From Bacteroidaceae bacterium (GTDB lineage: Bacteria; Bacteroidota; Bacteroidia; Bacteroidales; Bacteroidaceae), in contig JAKSIV010000005.1 of assembly GCA_024398635.1 (NCBI GenBank), positions 1 to 64,000 of the forward strand: DNA of 64,000 nt. The letters are read 5' to 3'. The stretch's first letter is position 1, and each line of letters begins with the position of its first letter. Below are positions 35,048-43,964 of this stretch, piece by piece. Under the pieces are notes generated by a model. That model had not been told where the DNA came from and made no database searches. It was given only the letters and a program-made list of their open reading frames with translations. Made by a program: the position numbers and the translations under genes.

Positions 35048-36061
35048 TTACTGTACGTCGCTGAAATCAATCTCGAAGGGTATTTCAGTACCCCAAGTGA
35101 GTGTATAACCCTCGTAAGCACCATCTTCAATGTACCATCCTACAAGTGCAGTGAAAGAGAGGATATTTGTCTGAGTGTCAAGCTCACCGTTGAATGACTC
35201 GAATGTAAGGTCACCACCTTCGCCGTAATCTGCATAAATCCAACCCTGAGCAGCCTGAGCCACAGCCTGAGAAGGAGCTGATACTGAATAATCCTTCTTG
35301 TTGATGAAGACGTTGAATTCTGCAGGAACGCCCAATCCGAGGAAATCAAAACCAATGGTCAGACCGATATAATCATCTGCCTCAAAACCAGGCTTAATAA
35401 TTACGGCCGGGATAGAATTCATTACGGTTACGGTAACAGCCTGTGAGGCATCATCCTCAATAATGTCATCATAACCGGTCCAAGCTACAGAATTACCGCC
35501 TGCATAATATGACAACTGCAAAGGAGCAGCAGCTACAAATGTTGCGCAGTAACTGTAATCAGAACCATCGGCCATTGTGAAGAACGAAGGAACACGATTG
35601 TTGAATCCCATTGTCGATGACCATCCGGGAACAACTGTACCATCCTTATGTACGATATTTGCTGTGAACTGCATCTTATCACCGATAGCAGGTGCTGCAA
35701 TACCAAGTTTGTCGCACAATGCAGCCATATCAATCTTAACCTCACCGGGGATAGTGGTGATACCTTCGGCAGCTATAGCAGAAGAAACGTTACCGTTAAC
35801 GGCAGTGTAAACGCAGAGAAGTTGAACCTCCTTAAGATAGGAAGTAAAATCACCCATATACTGGGGCACATCCAGTTTGACGTAGAAATCGCCATCAGCA
35901 GAACCTGCATTCAACAAAAGGTCATGCTGTGTTGATTTACTAACTGAAACGGCAAATGAGTGTACAGTACCTTGGAGATCATAAGGAAGCTCAGGCTCCT
36001 TACTGCAACTTGCAAGTACTGCAGGAATGGCTAATGCCAATAATATTTTTGATGTTTTCAT
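35048..36061 (-). CDS. Surface lipoprotein of a SusCD locus, function unknown
   Basis: 337 residues. Signal peptide MKTSKILLALAIPAVLASC with lipobox Cys19, followed by SKEPELPYD. The acidic residues after Cys suggest surface export. The mature part looks like two or three beta-sandwich domains (e.g. SFAVSVSKSTQHDLLLNAGS, PAEFNVFINKKDYSVSA, LTWGTEIPFEIDFSDVQ). It sits where SusE-type glycan-binding lipoproteins sit: 23 bases after susD and last in the operon. I do not recognise the family. By position it probably binds the locus substrate at the cell surface. Confidence 0.75.
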   Translation of the reverse strand: MKTSKILLALAIPAVLASCSKEPELPYDLQGTVHSFAVSVSKSTQHDLLLNAGSADGDFYVKLDVPQYMGDFTSYLKEVQLLCVYTAVNGNVSSAIAAEGITTIPGEVKIDMAALCDKLGIAAPAIGDKMQFTANIVHKDGTVVPGWSSTMGFNNRVPSFFTMADGSDYSYCATFVAAAPLQLSYYAGGNSVAWTGYDDIIEDDASQAVTVTVMNSIPAVIIKPGFEADDYIGLTIGFDFLGLGVPAEFNVFINKKDYSVSAPSQAVAQAAQGWIYADYGEGGDLTFESFNGELDTQTNILSFTALVGWYIEDGAYEGYTLTWGTEIPFEIDFSDVQ

Positions 36062-36084
36062 AATGTTGAATCAGTTTAAGTTAA

Positions 36085-37773
36085 TCACTGAACATCCCAG
36101 AATACGTTAGTATATGCGCTAACTGTACGATTCTTGTTGTTGATATTCGCATTATTGAGTTGAGTCTCAGAATCGGGGTACCACATGATTCTGGGATAAT
36201 CCAGAATTACAGAGCAGTCATATGCAAGAGGCTGAGGCAGCGGAGAGGCTGCTTGAGTCTGATCATAAGGAGTATAGATCTTTCTTTCATCATTTCCCTT
36301 GAAGAGTACGGGATAACCGGTACGACGGATATCATTGTAAGCCTCAACAGAATTGAAGAAATTGGCAATCCACTTCTCGGTCATGACAATCTCAAGTTTC
36401 TTATCATTTGTTGCGGCATTGTCATAAGCACTGTTTACGCCAAACAGGAAACCGGTGATTTGAGTCTCAGTGATAGCAGGAACGGTAGCATCTGAAGCCT
36501 GAGCTACAGAATTTACGTGCGCGATAGAGGCTCTGATTCCCTGCTCAAGAAGTTGTTTTGCATCACCTGCAACACCCTCGGTAAGCACAAGTTCAGCCTT
36601 CATGAAAGGTACCGAATAAGCCTGAAGCATTCTGTCGGGAGCAATACCGTTACCCTTACCTGCAACACTACCGCCCAGACCGTCATCAAACTTACCGCCT
36701 ACGGGATAGATACCGATACATGTCATTGCAGATTCCTGAGACATAGATGACTTACCGGAATTACTGCCTGTAAAGATTGAAACGAAAGCACCGTCACGGT
36801 AATCGGTCTCATTGTTAGCTTTAGCGGTTGCTGAAATCTGATTTACATAATAGTAAGGAATACGGGGATCAACTAACCCTGCAAGAGGATTCTGCTTGAA
36901 GTTGTAGGTCTTACCGTTAAGAACCTCATAGAACCAAGGATTGATCCAAACACTCTTCTGACCCCCCTCGTATTCATCAACATAGCCTGATTTACGCTCG
37001 TCGGAAGGAGTCTTGGTTGCTGAGTGCGGGAACTGGAGATCCTCACCGTCACCAATGAAATTATCCTCTGTCAGGAGAGCGTTCAACTCTGTCTGCCATC
37101 CGGTAATATCGGCCTTGGCCTTACGGGACTGAACCAACAGCTTGAGTTTGAGGGTATTTGCAGCCTTAAGCCATTTTGCAGCGTCACCACCGTAGAAAAG
37201 GTCATTGGCGCCAATAGCCAGAGGATTATCTGCACTTGTATCCTTGAAATTGGCAATTGCCTGATTGATTACAACAAGAAGGTCATTGTAGATATCCTTA
37301 CTGGCATCAGCCTTAGGAGCCTCAATACCGGCTACGTTTGCCTCTGAATAAGGAATATCACCCCAAAGGTCTACTAAATTCATATAAGTGTAAACCCTGA
37401 GGACGCGGCCTATACCTGCATAAATGGCGTCATTAACTGCATCGCCCTGTTTGATAAGCTCATCACAGTTCTTGATGGCATACCTGTATGCCTGATCCCA
37501 TGTATTGCCAAGTGTGGAATAACCGGCAACCAAAGAATAGTTATCTACCTCACGGCTTGTGGTGTGCTGAACATATGATTCCAGATGAGTATTGATATAA
37601 TAACCCTCGGAGAAAGTAGCACCTACCTCATATTCCGTGCAGGTAAGCAGCTGAGAAACATCCAGGTCTGTCACTGCGTACGGATCCTGGTTAATATCCA
37701 GGTCACAGCCGGTCAGTGAGAAAGCCATGACTCCAGCTCCAAGTAAATAGAATAATTTATTTTTCATAATCAT
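36085..37773 (-). CDS. SusD/RagB-type nutrient-binding lipoprotein
   Basis: 562 residues (560 if the ATG at 37767 is used). Signal peptide with LTGC lipobox, followed by DLDINQDPYAVTDLDVSQLL, the classic SusD opening. TPR-like helices follow, with YRYAIKNCDELIKQGDAV, LRVYTYMNLVDLWGDIPYSEA and AKWLKAANTLKLKLLVQSRK. The pattern corresponds to the SusD-like_2 group, not the starch SusD group. It forms the lid on the SusC transporter encoded 7 bases upstream. Substrate unknown: no glycosidase, peptidase or regulator is adjacent. Confidence 0.92.
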   Translation of the reverse strand: MIMKNKLFYLLGAGVMAFSLTGCDLDINQDPYAVTDLDVSQLLTCTEYEVGATFSEGYYINTHLESYVQHTTSREVDNYSLVAGYSTLGNTWDQAYRYAIKNCDELIKQGDAVNDAIYAGIGRVLRVYTYMNLVDLWGDIPYSEANVAGIEAPKADASKDIYNDLLVVINQAIANFKDTSADNPLAIGANDLFYGGDAAKWLKAANTLKLKLLVQSRKAKADITGWQTELNALLTEDNFIGDGEDLQFPHSATKTPSDERKSGYVDEYEGGQKSVWINPWFYEVLNGKTYNFKQNPLAGLVDPRIPYYYVNQISATAKANNETDYRDGAFVSIFTGSNSGKSSMSQESAMTCIGIYPVGGKFDDGLGGSVAGKGNGIAPDRMLQAYSVPFMKAELVLTEGVAGDAKQLLEQGIRASIAHVNSVAQASDATVPAITETQITGFLFGVNSAYDNAATNDKKLEIVMTEKWIANFFNSVEAYNDIRRTGYPVLFKGNDERKIYTPYDQTQAASPLPQPLAYDCSVILDYPRIMWYPDSETQLNNANINNKNRTVSAYTNVFWDVQ

Positions 37774-37780
37774 CAGTCAA

Positions 37781-40700
37781 TTAGAAAGTGAAACTCAGGT
37801 TGAAAGCAACTCTCCTGGTTGAAGGAGCACCAGTGTAATCAATACCCTGAACGTTTGTGTCACCGAATGTATTCACAACAGGATCATAGTTGGAATGTCT
37901 GGGAACATTGGGGGCAAAGTACCAGAGGTTACGTCCTACAACTGAAACCTCAGCATTTGAGAGTTTAAGCTTGCTTATGAAATTCTTGGGAAGGCTATAA
38001 GCAAGAGTAACCTCTCTGAGGCGCCATACTGTTGCATCGTAAACAGCAACCTCATCGCAAGAGTTGATAGCGAAGGTTGAATATGGACCACCTGAGAACC
38101 AGAGATCGGCCTCACCGATTGCGGTGGTATTCCAGATATAATTGCCTTCAGCGTCAACGATAGGCTGGAGAGTGTTGGCATCACCGTAAACACCATTAAT
38201 GATGCGGGTTCCAAGACGATCCTCGGTATCCTTGGTAACACCACGGCCCAGAAGGTCTGTCAGATAGGAACTGAATACGCAGCCACCCTTCTGATAGTCA
38301 ACCATGAAGCTGAGAGATACGTCCTTATACTTGAATGTATTGGTAAGGGCGGTCTTGAAATCGGGGTTAGGATCACCTATGATTCCATTCTCAGTATCAT
38401 TGATGTACATACCAGTTGAAGGATCAACGAGTGGAATACCATCGGCTGTGCGGGCAAGTTTCTCACCCTTAAGGATACCGTAAGGCTGTCCCTTGATCAG
38501 GACTGCATGAGGAGCGTCAAAGTCACCACCGATTACGATCTCTTCAACACCGTCGGCAAGTTCAACAATCTCTGACTTGTTCTTGGTGTATGTAAGATAC
38601 ATGCTCCAGGTGAAGTCCTTGGTAACTACAGGATAAAGGTCAACACCAAGTTCGAAACCCTTGTTGCTGATAGAACCGAAGTTGGTAACGAATGAGTTGT
38701 AACCGGTAGAAGGAGCAGATGACTTGGCGCCGATCTGATTCTCTGAGAGACGGTTATAAACTGTAGCGTCAATACCTATACGGCTGTCAAAGAACTTAAG
38801 TTCAAGTCCTGCCTCAACCTCAGAGGTAAACTCAGGCTCAAGTTCAGGATCGTACAGAACGGTGGGAAGTTCCATCATACCCTGGCCCATATAAGGAGAA
38901 CCAACTACATAAGTACCGTTGTTATAGTAAGCACCGGCATCATTACCGACCTTGGCCCAACCTGCACGGATCTTACCGAAATTCATGAAGCTGTCGCTCA
39001 TGCCAAGGGCATCAGTGAATACGATAGATCCTGATACAGCGGGATAGAAGAAGCTGTTATGCTCTATAGGAAGTGTTGAAGAGACATCATTACGACCTGA
39101 AATATTCAGGAATGCCCACTGATTGTAATCCAGAAGGATATCGGCGAACAGACCGTACTTGCGGGTTCTTGAGTAAGACTCACTGGCGGTCTGACCCTTT
39201 GTATTGGCAAGATCGAATATTTTGGGGTTGATAATATCTGTACCTGATGCACCCATTGCCTCGTAGGTATCCTGGTTGTAGTTGTGACCGAAGGTGGCCC
39301 TTACACCCAGATCAGAGAATCTCTTGTTGAAGGTGAGCAGCAATGTTGACTCGATCTCCTGATCACTTGACTCTGACTTGCTCAGATAACCCTTTCCTGC
39401 ATAACCGCGTGAACCAAGGTTGACGATGGTCTTACGCTGGAACATATACTCGTTTACACCCAGAGTGTAATCCAGGGTGAGCCACTTGGTAAACTCGAAT
39501 GAGAAGTTTGCATTGGCAACGATACGTCTCTGAATAGTCTGGAACTTATCATTCTCCCATGCCCAATAGGGGTTGTTGGCCGATGAAGAGAGTTGGAACA
39601 GCAGGTTGCTGCCATCCTTCTTCTGATAGGGGAAGTTCTGGATATCCCAGCTACGAGGCATGATGAATGCACGGGCAAGAGAGTTCATACCTCCGTTCGG
39701 TGCCGCTGACTGGTTATTACCATACATAGGTGAGAACTGGTCTGTATAAGAATAGGCCAGGTTACCTCCTGCGCGGAATCTCTTTCCGAACTTCTGGTTA
39801 CCACCAACTGAGAATGAGTAACGGTCAAACTCTGATCCGGGAATGTAACTGTCCTGATCAGTACGTGACAGTGTCATGTTGAAGTTACCCTCATCTGTTA
39901 CTTTCTGGACATTTGCAGACAGATCAAATACGTGACCTTTCTTGAAAAGGTCCTTTACGTTGTTGGGATATGCCTTGTAAGGCACGTTGCCTGCAAGGTC
40001 GGGATAGAGCTCAAGTGCCAGTTCAGGATATTCAGCGGCAATCTCAGAATACATAGGAATGGTCATACCATCCTCGAATGGAGCACCCCATGAACCGTTT
40101 GATCCGGCAATATTGAAGTCAGAACCCTGTCCGTAACTGTTCTGATAGTCGGGCAGTGAAGCTATTGTCTCGATAGCATATGATGAATTCACGTTTACAG
40201 AGAAACCGCTCTTGGCACCAGCCTTCTTGGAGCCGGACTTGGTTGTGATGAGGATCACACCGTTAGCGGCACGTGAACCGTAAAGTACAGCTGCAGCAGC
40301 ACCCTTAAGAACGCTCATAGACTCAATGTCATTGGGGTCAAGAGTTGAAATACCGGAGCCGAATGCACCACTGTTACCTGATCCGCGACCACTTGCGCTT
40401 GTACCGTCATTACTGTAAGGTACACCATCCACTACATACAGAGGCTGGTTGTTACCGTTGAATGATGAGTTACCACGGATTGTGATACGGGTAGCACTAC
40501 CGGCGTCACCACTGGGAGCGCTGATCTGCACACCGGCAATCTTACCGTCCAATGCACGAAGCATATCGGGCTCAGCCTTCATGATGGCCTCTTCAGCATC
40601 AACTTTTGTTACGGTATAACCAAGAGAACGCTCGGAACGCTGGATACCTACAGCGGTAATCAGCACCTCGTCCACCTCAATTGAACCGGGGTTAAGGGTA

Positions 40701-40972
40701 ACGTTGATAACTCGTCTTCCGTTCACGGGAACAGTCTTGGACTCATAACCCATGAAAGAGAAAACCAAAGAACCGTTTGAAGGAGCGGTAATGGTGTAAG
40801 CACCATCCAGATCAGTAGTTGTTCCGGTTGTCGCTCCCTCTACAGATACTGTAACTGCCGGCATGGGACTACCATCGTCCGCTGCGGTTGCAACACCTGT
40901 AACTTGCACATTCTGAGCATAGGCAAGTCCTGCGCACAGAACAGCAGTCATCATTAAGAGAATTTTTCTCAT
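37781..40972 (-). CDS. SusC/RagA-type TonB-dependent transporter
   Basis: 1063 residues from the ATG at 40972 (MRKILLMMTAVLCAGLAYAQN signal peptide, first part shown). An in-frame TTG 11 codons upstream is less likely. Order: carboxypeptidase-like regulatory domain (VTGVATAADDGSPMPAVTV to NVTLNPGSIEVDEVL), plug domain (ALDGKIAGVQISAPSG, TRITIRGNSSFNGNNQPLYVVDGVPY, SVLKGAAAAVLYGSRAANGVILITTK), then a 22-strand barrel ending RRVAFNLSFTF. There is no STN domain, so no anti-sigma signalling is expected. It imports, with the SusD partner, an unidentified oligomer across the outer membrane. Confidence 0.95.
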   Translation of the reverse strand: MRKILLMMTAVLCAGLAYAQNVQVTGVATAADDGSPMPAVTVSVEGATTGTTTDLDGAYTITAPSNGSLVFSFMGYESKTVPVNGRRVINVTLNPGSIEVDEVLITAVGIQRSERSLGYTVTKVDAEEAIMKAEPDMLRALDGKIAGVQISAPSGDAGSATRITIRGNSSFNGNNQPLYVVDGVPYSNDGTSASGRGSGNSGAFGSGISTLDPNDIESMSVLKGAAAAVLYGSRAANGVILITTKSGSKKAGAKSGFSVNVNSSYAIETIASLPDYQNSYGQGSDFNIAGSNGSWGAPFEDGMTIPMYSEIAAEYPELALELYPDLAGNVPYKAYPNNVKDLFKKGHVFDLSANVQKVTDEGNFNMTLSRTDQDSYIPGSEFDRYSFSVGGNQKFGKRFRAGGNLAYSYTDQFSPMYGNNQSAAPNGGMNSLARAFIMPRSWDIQNFPYQKKDGSNLLFQLSSSANNPYWAWENDKFQTIQRRIVANANFSFEFTKWLTLDYTLGVNEYMFQRKTIVNLGSRGYAGKGYLSKSESSDQEIESTLLLTFNKRFSDLGVRATFGHNYNQDTYEAMGASGTDIINPKIFDLANTKGQTASESYSRTRKYGLFADILLDYNQWAFLNISGRNDVSSTLPIEHNSFFYPAVSGSIVFTDALGMSDSFMNFGKIRAGWAKVGNDAGAYYNNGTYVVGSPYMGQGMMELPTVLYDPELEPEFTSEVEAGLELKFFDSRIGIDATVYNRLSENQIGAKSSAPSTGYNSFVTNFGSISNKGFELGVDLYPVVTKDFTWSMYLTYTKNKSEIVELADGVEEIVIGGDFDAPHAVLIKGQPYGILKGEKLARTADGIPLVDPSTGMYINDTENGIIGDPNPDFKTALTNTFKYKDVSLSFMVDYQKGGCVFSSYLTDLLGRGVTKDTEDRLGTRIINGVYGDANTLQPIVDAEGNYIWNTTAIGEADLWFSGGPYSTFAINSCDEVAVYDATVWRLREVTLAYSLPKNFISKLKLSNAEVSVVGRNLWYFAPNVPRHSNYDPVVNTFGDTNVQGIDYTGAPSTRRVAFNLSFTF

Positions 40973-41285
40973 AGACAATTTATTTAGTTTGACAATAGTT
41001 TTCAATGTAGCATGTACTTCAAAGTCGGGTTAAAACTTTGCCTTTTCTTGTTGCATAAATCAAAAAACTTCGCTACAATGGGGCAAATGTAAACAAATTG
41101 ATGATATGTTAGTCTATTTTTTTTAAAAAATGCAAAAGATATGGCAAAACGCGCGTCTTAAAGAGCTCTTTTGTAACATATCTGCATGGTTTTTGTAAGT
41201 TTTGAGATACACCTTATATAAATATACCGTAGCAATAGAGAAAAAATGCACTATCTTTGTACTCAAATAAGATTTCATACAAAAT
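40973..41285. other. Divergent intergenic region between susC and the PASTA gene
   Basis: A/T-rich, no supported gene. Holds a minus-strand TACATTTG (41084-41091) for susC and a plus-strand TATCTTTG (41252-41259) 26 bases before the PASTA-protein ATG; neither has a clear -33 partner. A short minus-strand open frame here shows no coding features. Confidence 0.5.
41084..41091 (-). promoter_or_regulatory. Candidate -7 box of the SusC operon
   Basis: TACATTTG on the minus strand about 112 bases before the susC ATG. No TTG at the proper -33 distance, so an activator could be needed, or the true promoter may be elsewhere. A CAAAGT/ACTTTG inverted repeat lies in the leader at about 41034-41054. Confidence 0.3.
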
Positions 41286-41903
41286 ATGAGCAAGAACGCT
41301 GGCAACAAAAAACGCACAATAGGCTGGATATTGCTTAATCTGTTGATTATGGCCATATTGGCCTTCCTGTTGATTGTCATCACATTCAAATGGATAGAAT
41401 CCTACACCCGCCACGGAGAGTATATATCGGTTCCCGATGTGCATGGTATGTTTGAGGATGAGGCCGGCAAGACGCTTGCCGCCGCAGGACTCAAGTATGA
41501 GGTGCTGGATTATAAATATGACAAGATGATGGTTGAAGGCGGTGTGATAGAGCAGAAGCCCAAATCCGGATCATATGTCAAAGACGGGCGAACCATTTAC
41601 CTTACGCTCAACTCGGGAAGGGAGCCTCTGAGGGCTGTTCCCGATGTGGCCGACAACAGTTCACTGCGTGCCGCCGAATCCAGACTGAATGCCGCAGGAT
41701 TCAAATTGGGCAGGACGGTATATGTTGACGGAGATCTGGACTGGGTATATGAAATAAGGTACCAGGGTGAAAAGATAGAAGCCGGGACCCAGATACCCGA
41801 AGGTTCCACCCTCACCATAGTTGCAGGTAACGGCAACCCTGTCGAACACATTGAAGAGGTTGATTCAACCACCATAATAGACTCCGATTTCTTTGAAGAA
41901 TAA
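41286..41903 (+). CDS. Membrane-anchored PASTA-domain protein
   Basis: 205 residues. Basic N-terminus, one membrane segment (~12-34, IGWILLNLLIMAILAFLLIV), then two PASTA repeats in the periplasm: VPDVHGMFEDEAGKTLAAAGLKYEV...EQKPKSGSYVKDG (residues ~48-110) and VPDVADNSSLRAAESRLNAAGFKLG...GTQIPEGSTLTIVAG (~117-185). PASTA domains bind peptidoglycan fragments in kinases and PBPs. Here there is no kinase domain. It leads an operon with ddl and a lipid acyltransferase, so a role in sensing or building the wall is plausible. Confidence 0.88.
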   Translation: MSKNAGNKKRTIGWILLNLLIMAILAFLLIVITFKWIESYTRHGEYISVPDVHGMFEDEAGKTLAAAGLKYEVLDYKYDKMMVEGGVIEQKPKSGSYVKDGRTIYLTLNSGREPLRAVPDVADNSSLRAAESRLNAAGFKLGRTVYVDGDLDWVYEIRYQGEKIEAGTQIPEGSTLTIVAGNGNPVEHIEEVDSTTIIDSDFFEE

Positions 41904-41907
41904 CCTC

Positions 41908-42978
41908 ATGGTTGAACTGGAAGACGAGATTGAAGAGTCACTTGAGGACCTGGAGCCCACCCCTGATGCGGCGGAGCTTTATGAGCATTTCCGCGTGGTG
42001 GCCGACAAGGGGCAGAGTCTGCTCCGTGTGGACAAGTTCCTGTTTGACCATCTGGAGCACTCTTCGCGCAACCGCATACAGAATGCCGCCGACGCCGGTA
42101 TGGTGATGGCCAACGGCCGGCCTGTAAAAAGTAATTATAAGGTAAAGCCGCTTGACGTGATCACGGTCATGATGGACCGTCCGCGTTACAACAGTGATAT
42201 TGAGCCCGAGGATATTCCTCTGGATGTAGTGTATGAGGATGACTGCCTCATGGTGGTAAACAAGCCGGCAGGTCTGGTGGTTCATCCGGGATGCGGAAAC
42301 TTTCACGGAACACTGGTAAATGCTGTGGCCTGGCACTTGAGGGATAGCCCCAATTACGATCCCAACAGTCCGCAGGTAGGTCTGGTGCACCGCATAGACA
42401 AGGACACTTCCGGCCTGCTTGTAGTTGCAAAAACGCCTGATGCCAAGACTTGTCTGGGCAAACAGTTCTTTGACAAAACCACTAAGCGTGCATATCAGGC
42501 TTTGGTTTGGGGCGTTCCCGATCCGGCCGAAGGTACTATTGAGAGTCAGATAACGCGCAACCCCAAGGACCGTCTTCAGATGGCGGTATCGTTTGACCCC
42601 GAGGTGGGCAAACATGCGGTGACCCATTACACGGTCCTGGGAAGGTTCGGATACACATCACTGGTGGAATGTCGTCTGGAGACCGGACGTACGCATCAGA
42701 TCAGGGTGCACATGAAACATATCGGCCACCCGCTGTTCAGCGACGAGCGTTACGGAGGTGACCAGATACTCAAAGGTACCACCTACAGCAAGTACCGTCA
42801 GTTCGTGCAGAACTGTTTTGAGATATGCCCCCGTCAGGCACTGCATGCCAAGACACTGGGATTTGTGCATCCCAAGACCGGAAAGGAGATGTTCTTCAAC
42901 TCCGAACTTCCGGCCGATATGCAGACCCTTATCGCCCGTTGGAGGGATTATGTCAGTTCAAGAGACTTTGAAAAATAG
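41908..42978 (+). CDS. rluD: RluD-family 23S rRNA pseudouridine synthase
   Basis: 356 residues from the ATG at 41908, 4 bases after the PASTA stop; a TTG inside the previous gene was rejected. An acidic N-terminal stretch is followed by an S4 RNA-binding domain (LLRVDKFLFDHLEHSSRNRIQ, ~47-95) and the catalytic domain, with the Asp in GLVHRIDKDTSGLLVVAKT. GRTHQIRVHMKHIGHPLFSDERYG follows. It isomerises uridines of the helix 69 region by homology. RluD is the best match; RluC-type specificity is not excluded. Confidence 0.9.
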   Translation: MVELEDEIEESLEDLEPTPDAAELYEHFRVVADKGQSLLRVDKFLFDHLEHSSRNRIQNAADAGMVMANGRPVKSNYKVKPLDVITVMMDRPRYNSDIEPEDIPLDVVYEDDCLMVVNKPAGLVVHPGCGNFHGTLVNAVAWHLRDSPNYDPNSPQVGLVHRIDKDTSGLLVVAKTPDAKTCLGKQFFDKTTKRAYQALVWGVPDPAEGTIESQITRNPKDRLQMAVSFDPEVGKHAVTHYTVLGRFGYTSLVECRLETGRTHQIRVHMKHIGHPLFSDERYGGDQILKGTTYSKYRQFVQNCFEICPRQALHAKTLGFVHPKTGKEMFFNSELPADMQTLIARWRDYVSSRDFEK

Positions 42979-42987
42979 ATATATAGA

Positions 42988-43962
42988 ATGAAACGCAAAA
43001 TCGCAATCGTAGCAGGCGGCGACTCAAGTGAGAATCCGGTATCACTCAGAAGCGCCGCAACCATCCTTGAGTACATGGACAAGGATAAGTACGAACCCTA
43101 TATCCTGGAGATTGAAGGCAAGAACTGGCAGGTTCACGTCAAGGAGGGAGTCAATGCCCCAGTTGACAGGAATGATTTCAGTTTTACTTTTGAAGGAAAG
43201 AAGACCGTTTTTGACTACGCATATATCATCATACACGGAACACCCGGCGAGAACGGTGTGTTTGAGGGTTACCTGAGACTTATGCGCATACCCTTCTCCA
43301 CCTGCGACGTACTGCCGTCGGCCCTGACTTTCAACAAGTTCGTGCTCAACAAGACAATGAAGAGCTGCAAGGTGAACGTTGCTAATTCACGCCGCCTGCG
43401 CAAGGGAGACAAGGTGGATCCCGACAAGATAATCAGCAAGGTGGGTCTGCCCTGCTTCATCAAGCCCACTGACGGAGGTTCCAGCTTTGGCACCACCAAG
43501 GTCAAGACCCGCGAGCAGATCATACCTGCCGTTGAGGAGGCTTTCAAGGAGAACAGCGAGATCATGATAGAATCATTCATGCAGGGTGTTGAGGTTACCA
43601 ACGGTTACTACAAGACCCGCAAGCGTGAGGTTAAGTTGCCTGTTACCGAGGTGGTTCCCAAGACCGATTTCTTTGACTACGACGCCAAGTACAACGGCAA
43701 GGTTGAGGAGATTACCCCCGCCCGTATTCCTGATGAACTGCGCGACCGAATCCAGGATCTGACTGCAAAGATTTACGACCTGCTGGGCTGTCACGGAATA
43801 ATCCGCAACGACTACATCATAACCGATGGTGACAAAATCAACCTGCTTGAGGTGAACACCACCCCGGGCATGACCGCCACCAGTTTCATTCCGCAGCAGA
43901 TAAGGGCTGCCGGATTGAACCTGACTGATGTACTTACAGAGATTATTGAGGACAGTTTCTGA
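42988..43962 (+). CDS. ddl: D-alanine--D-alanine ligase
   Basis: ATP-grasp ligase making the D-Ala-D-Ala end of peptidoglycan precursors. 324 residues. KRKIAIVAGGDSSENPVSLRSA, the HGTPGENGVFEGYLRLMRIPFSTC N-domain, KFVLNKTMKSCKV, CFIKPTDGGSSFGTTKVK (ATP site), IMIESFMQGVEVTNGYY and the metal-site LLEVNTTPGMT. The GTPGENG sequence replaces the common HGxxGEDG form, as in other Bacteroidetes. It is 9 bases after rluD and 2 before the acyltransferase. Confidence 0.95.
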   Translation: MKRKIAIVAGGDSSENPVSLRSAATILEYMDKDKYEPYILEIEGKNWQVHVKEGVNAPVDRNDFSFTFEGKKTVFDYAYIIIHGTPGENGVFEGYLRLMRIPFSTCDVLPSALTFNKFVLNKTMKSCKVNVANSRRLRKGDKVDPDKIISKVGLPCFIKPTDGGSSFGTTKVKTREQIIPAVEEAFKENSEIMIESFMQGVEVTNGYYKTRKREVKLPVTEVVPKTDFFDYDAKYNGKVEEITPARIPDELRDRIQDLTAKIYDLLGCHGIIRNDYIITDGDKINLLEVNTTPGMTATSFIPQQIRAAGLNLTDVLTEIIEDSF

Positions 43963-43964
43963 AG

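Noticed and set aside
40973..41005. Upstream TTG start for susC
   Set aside because: It would put eleven residues before a complete signal peptide; the ATG at 40972 is sufficient.
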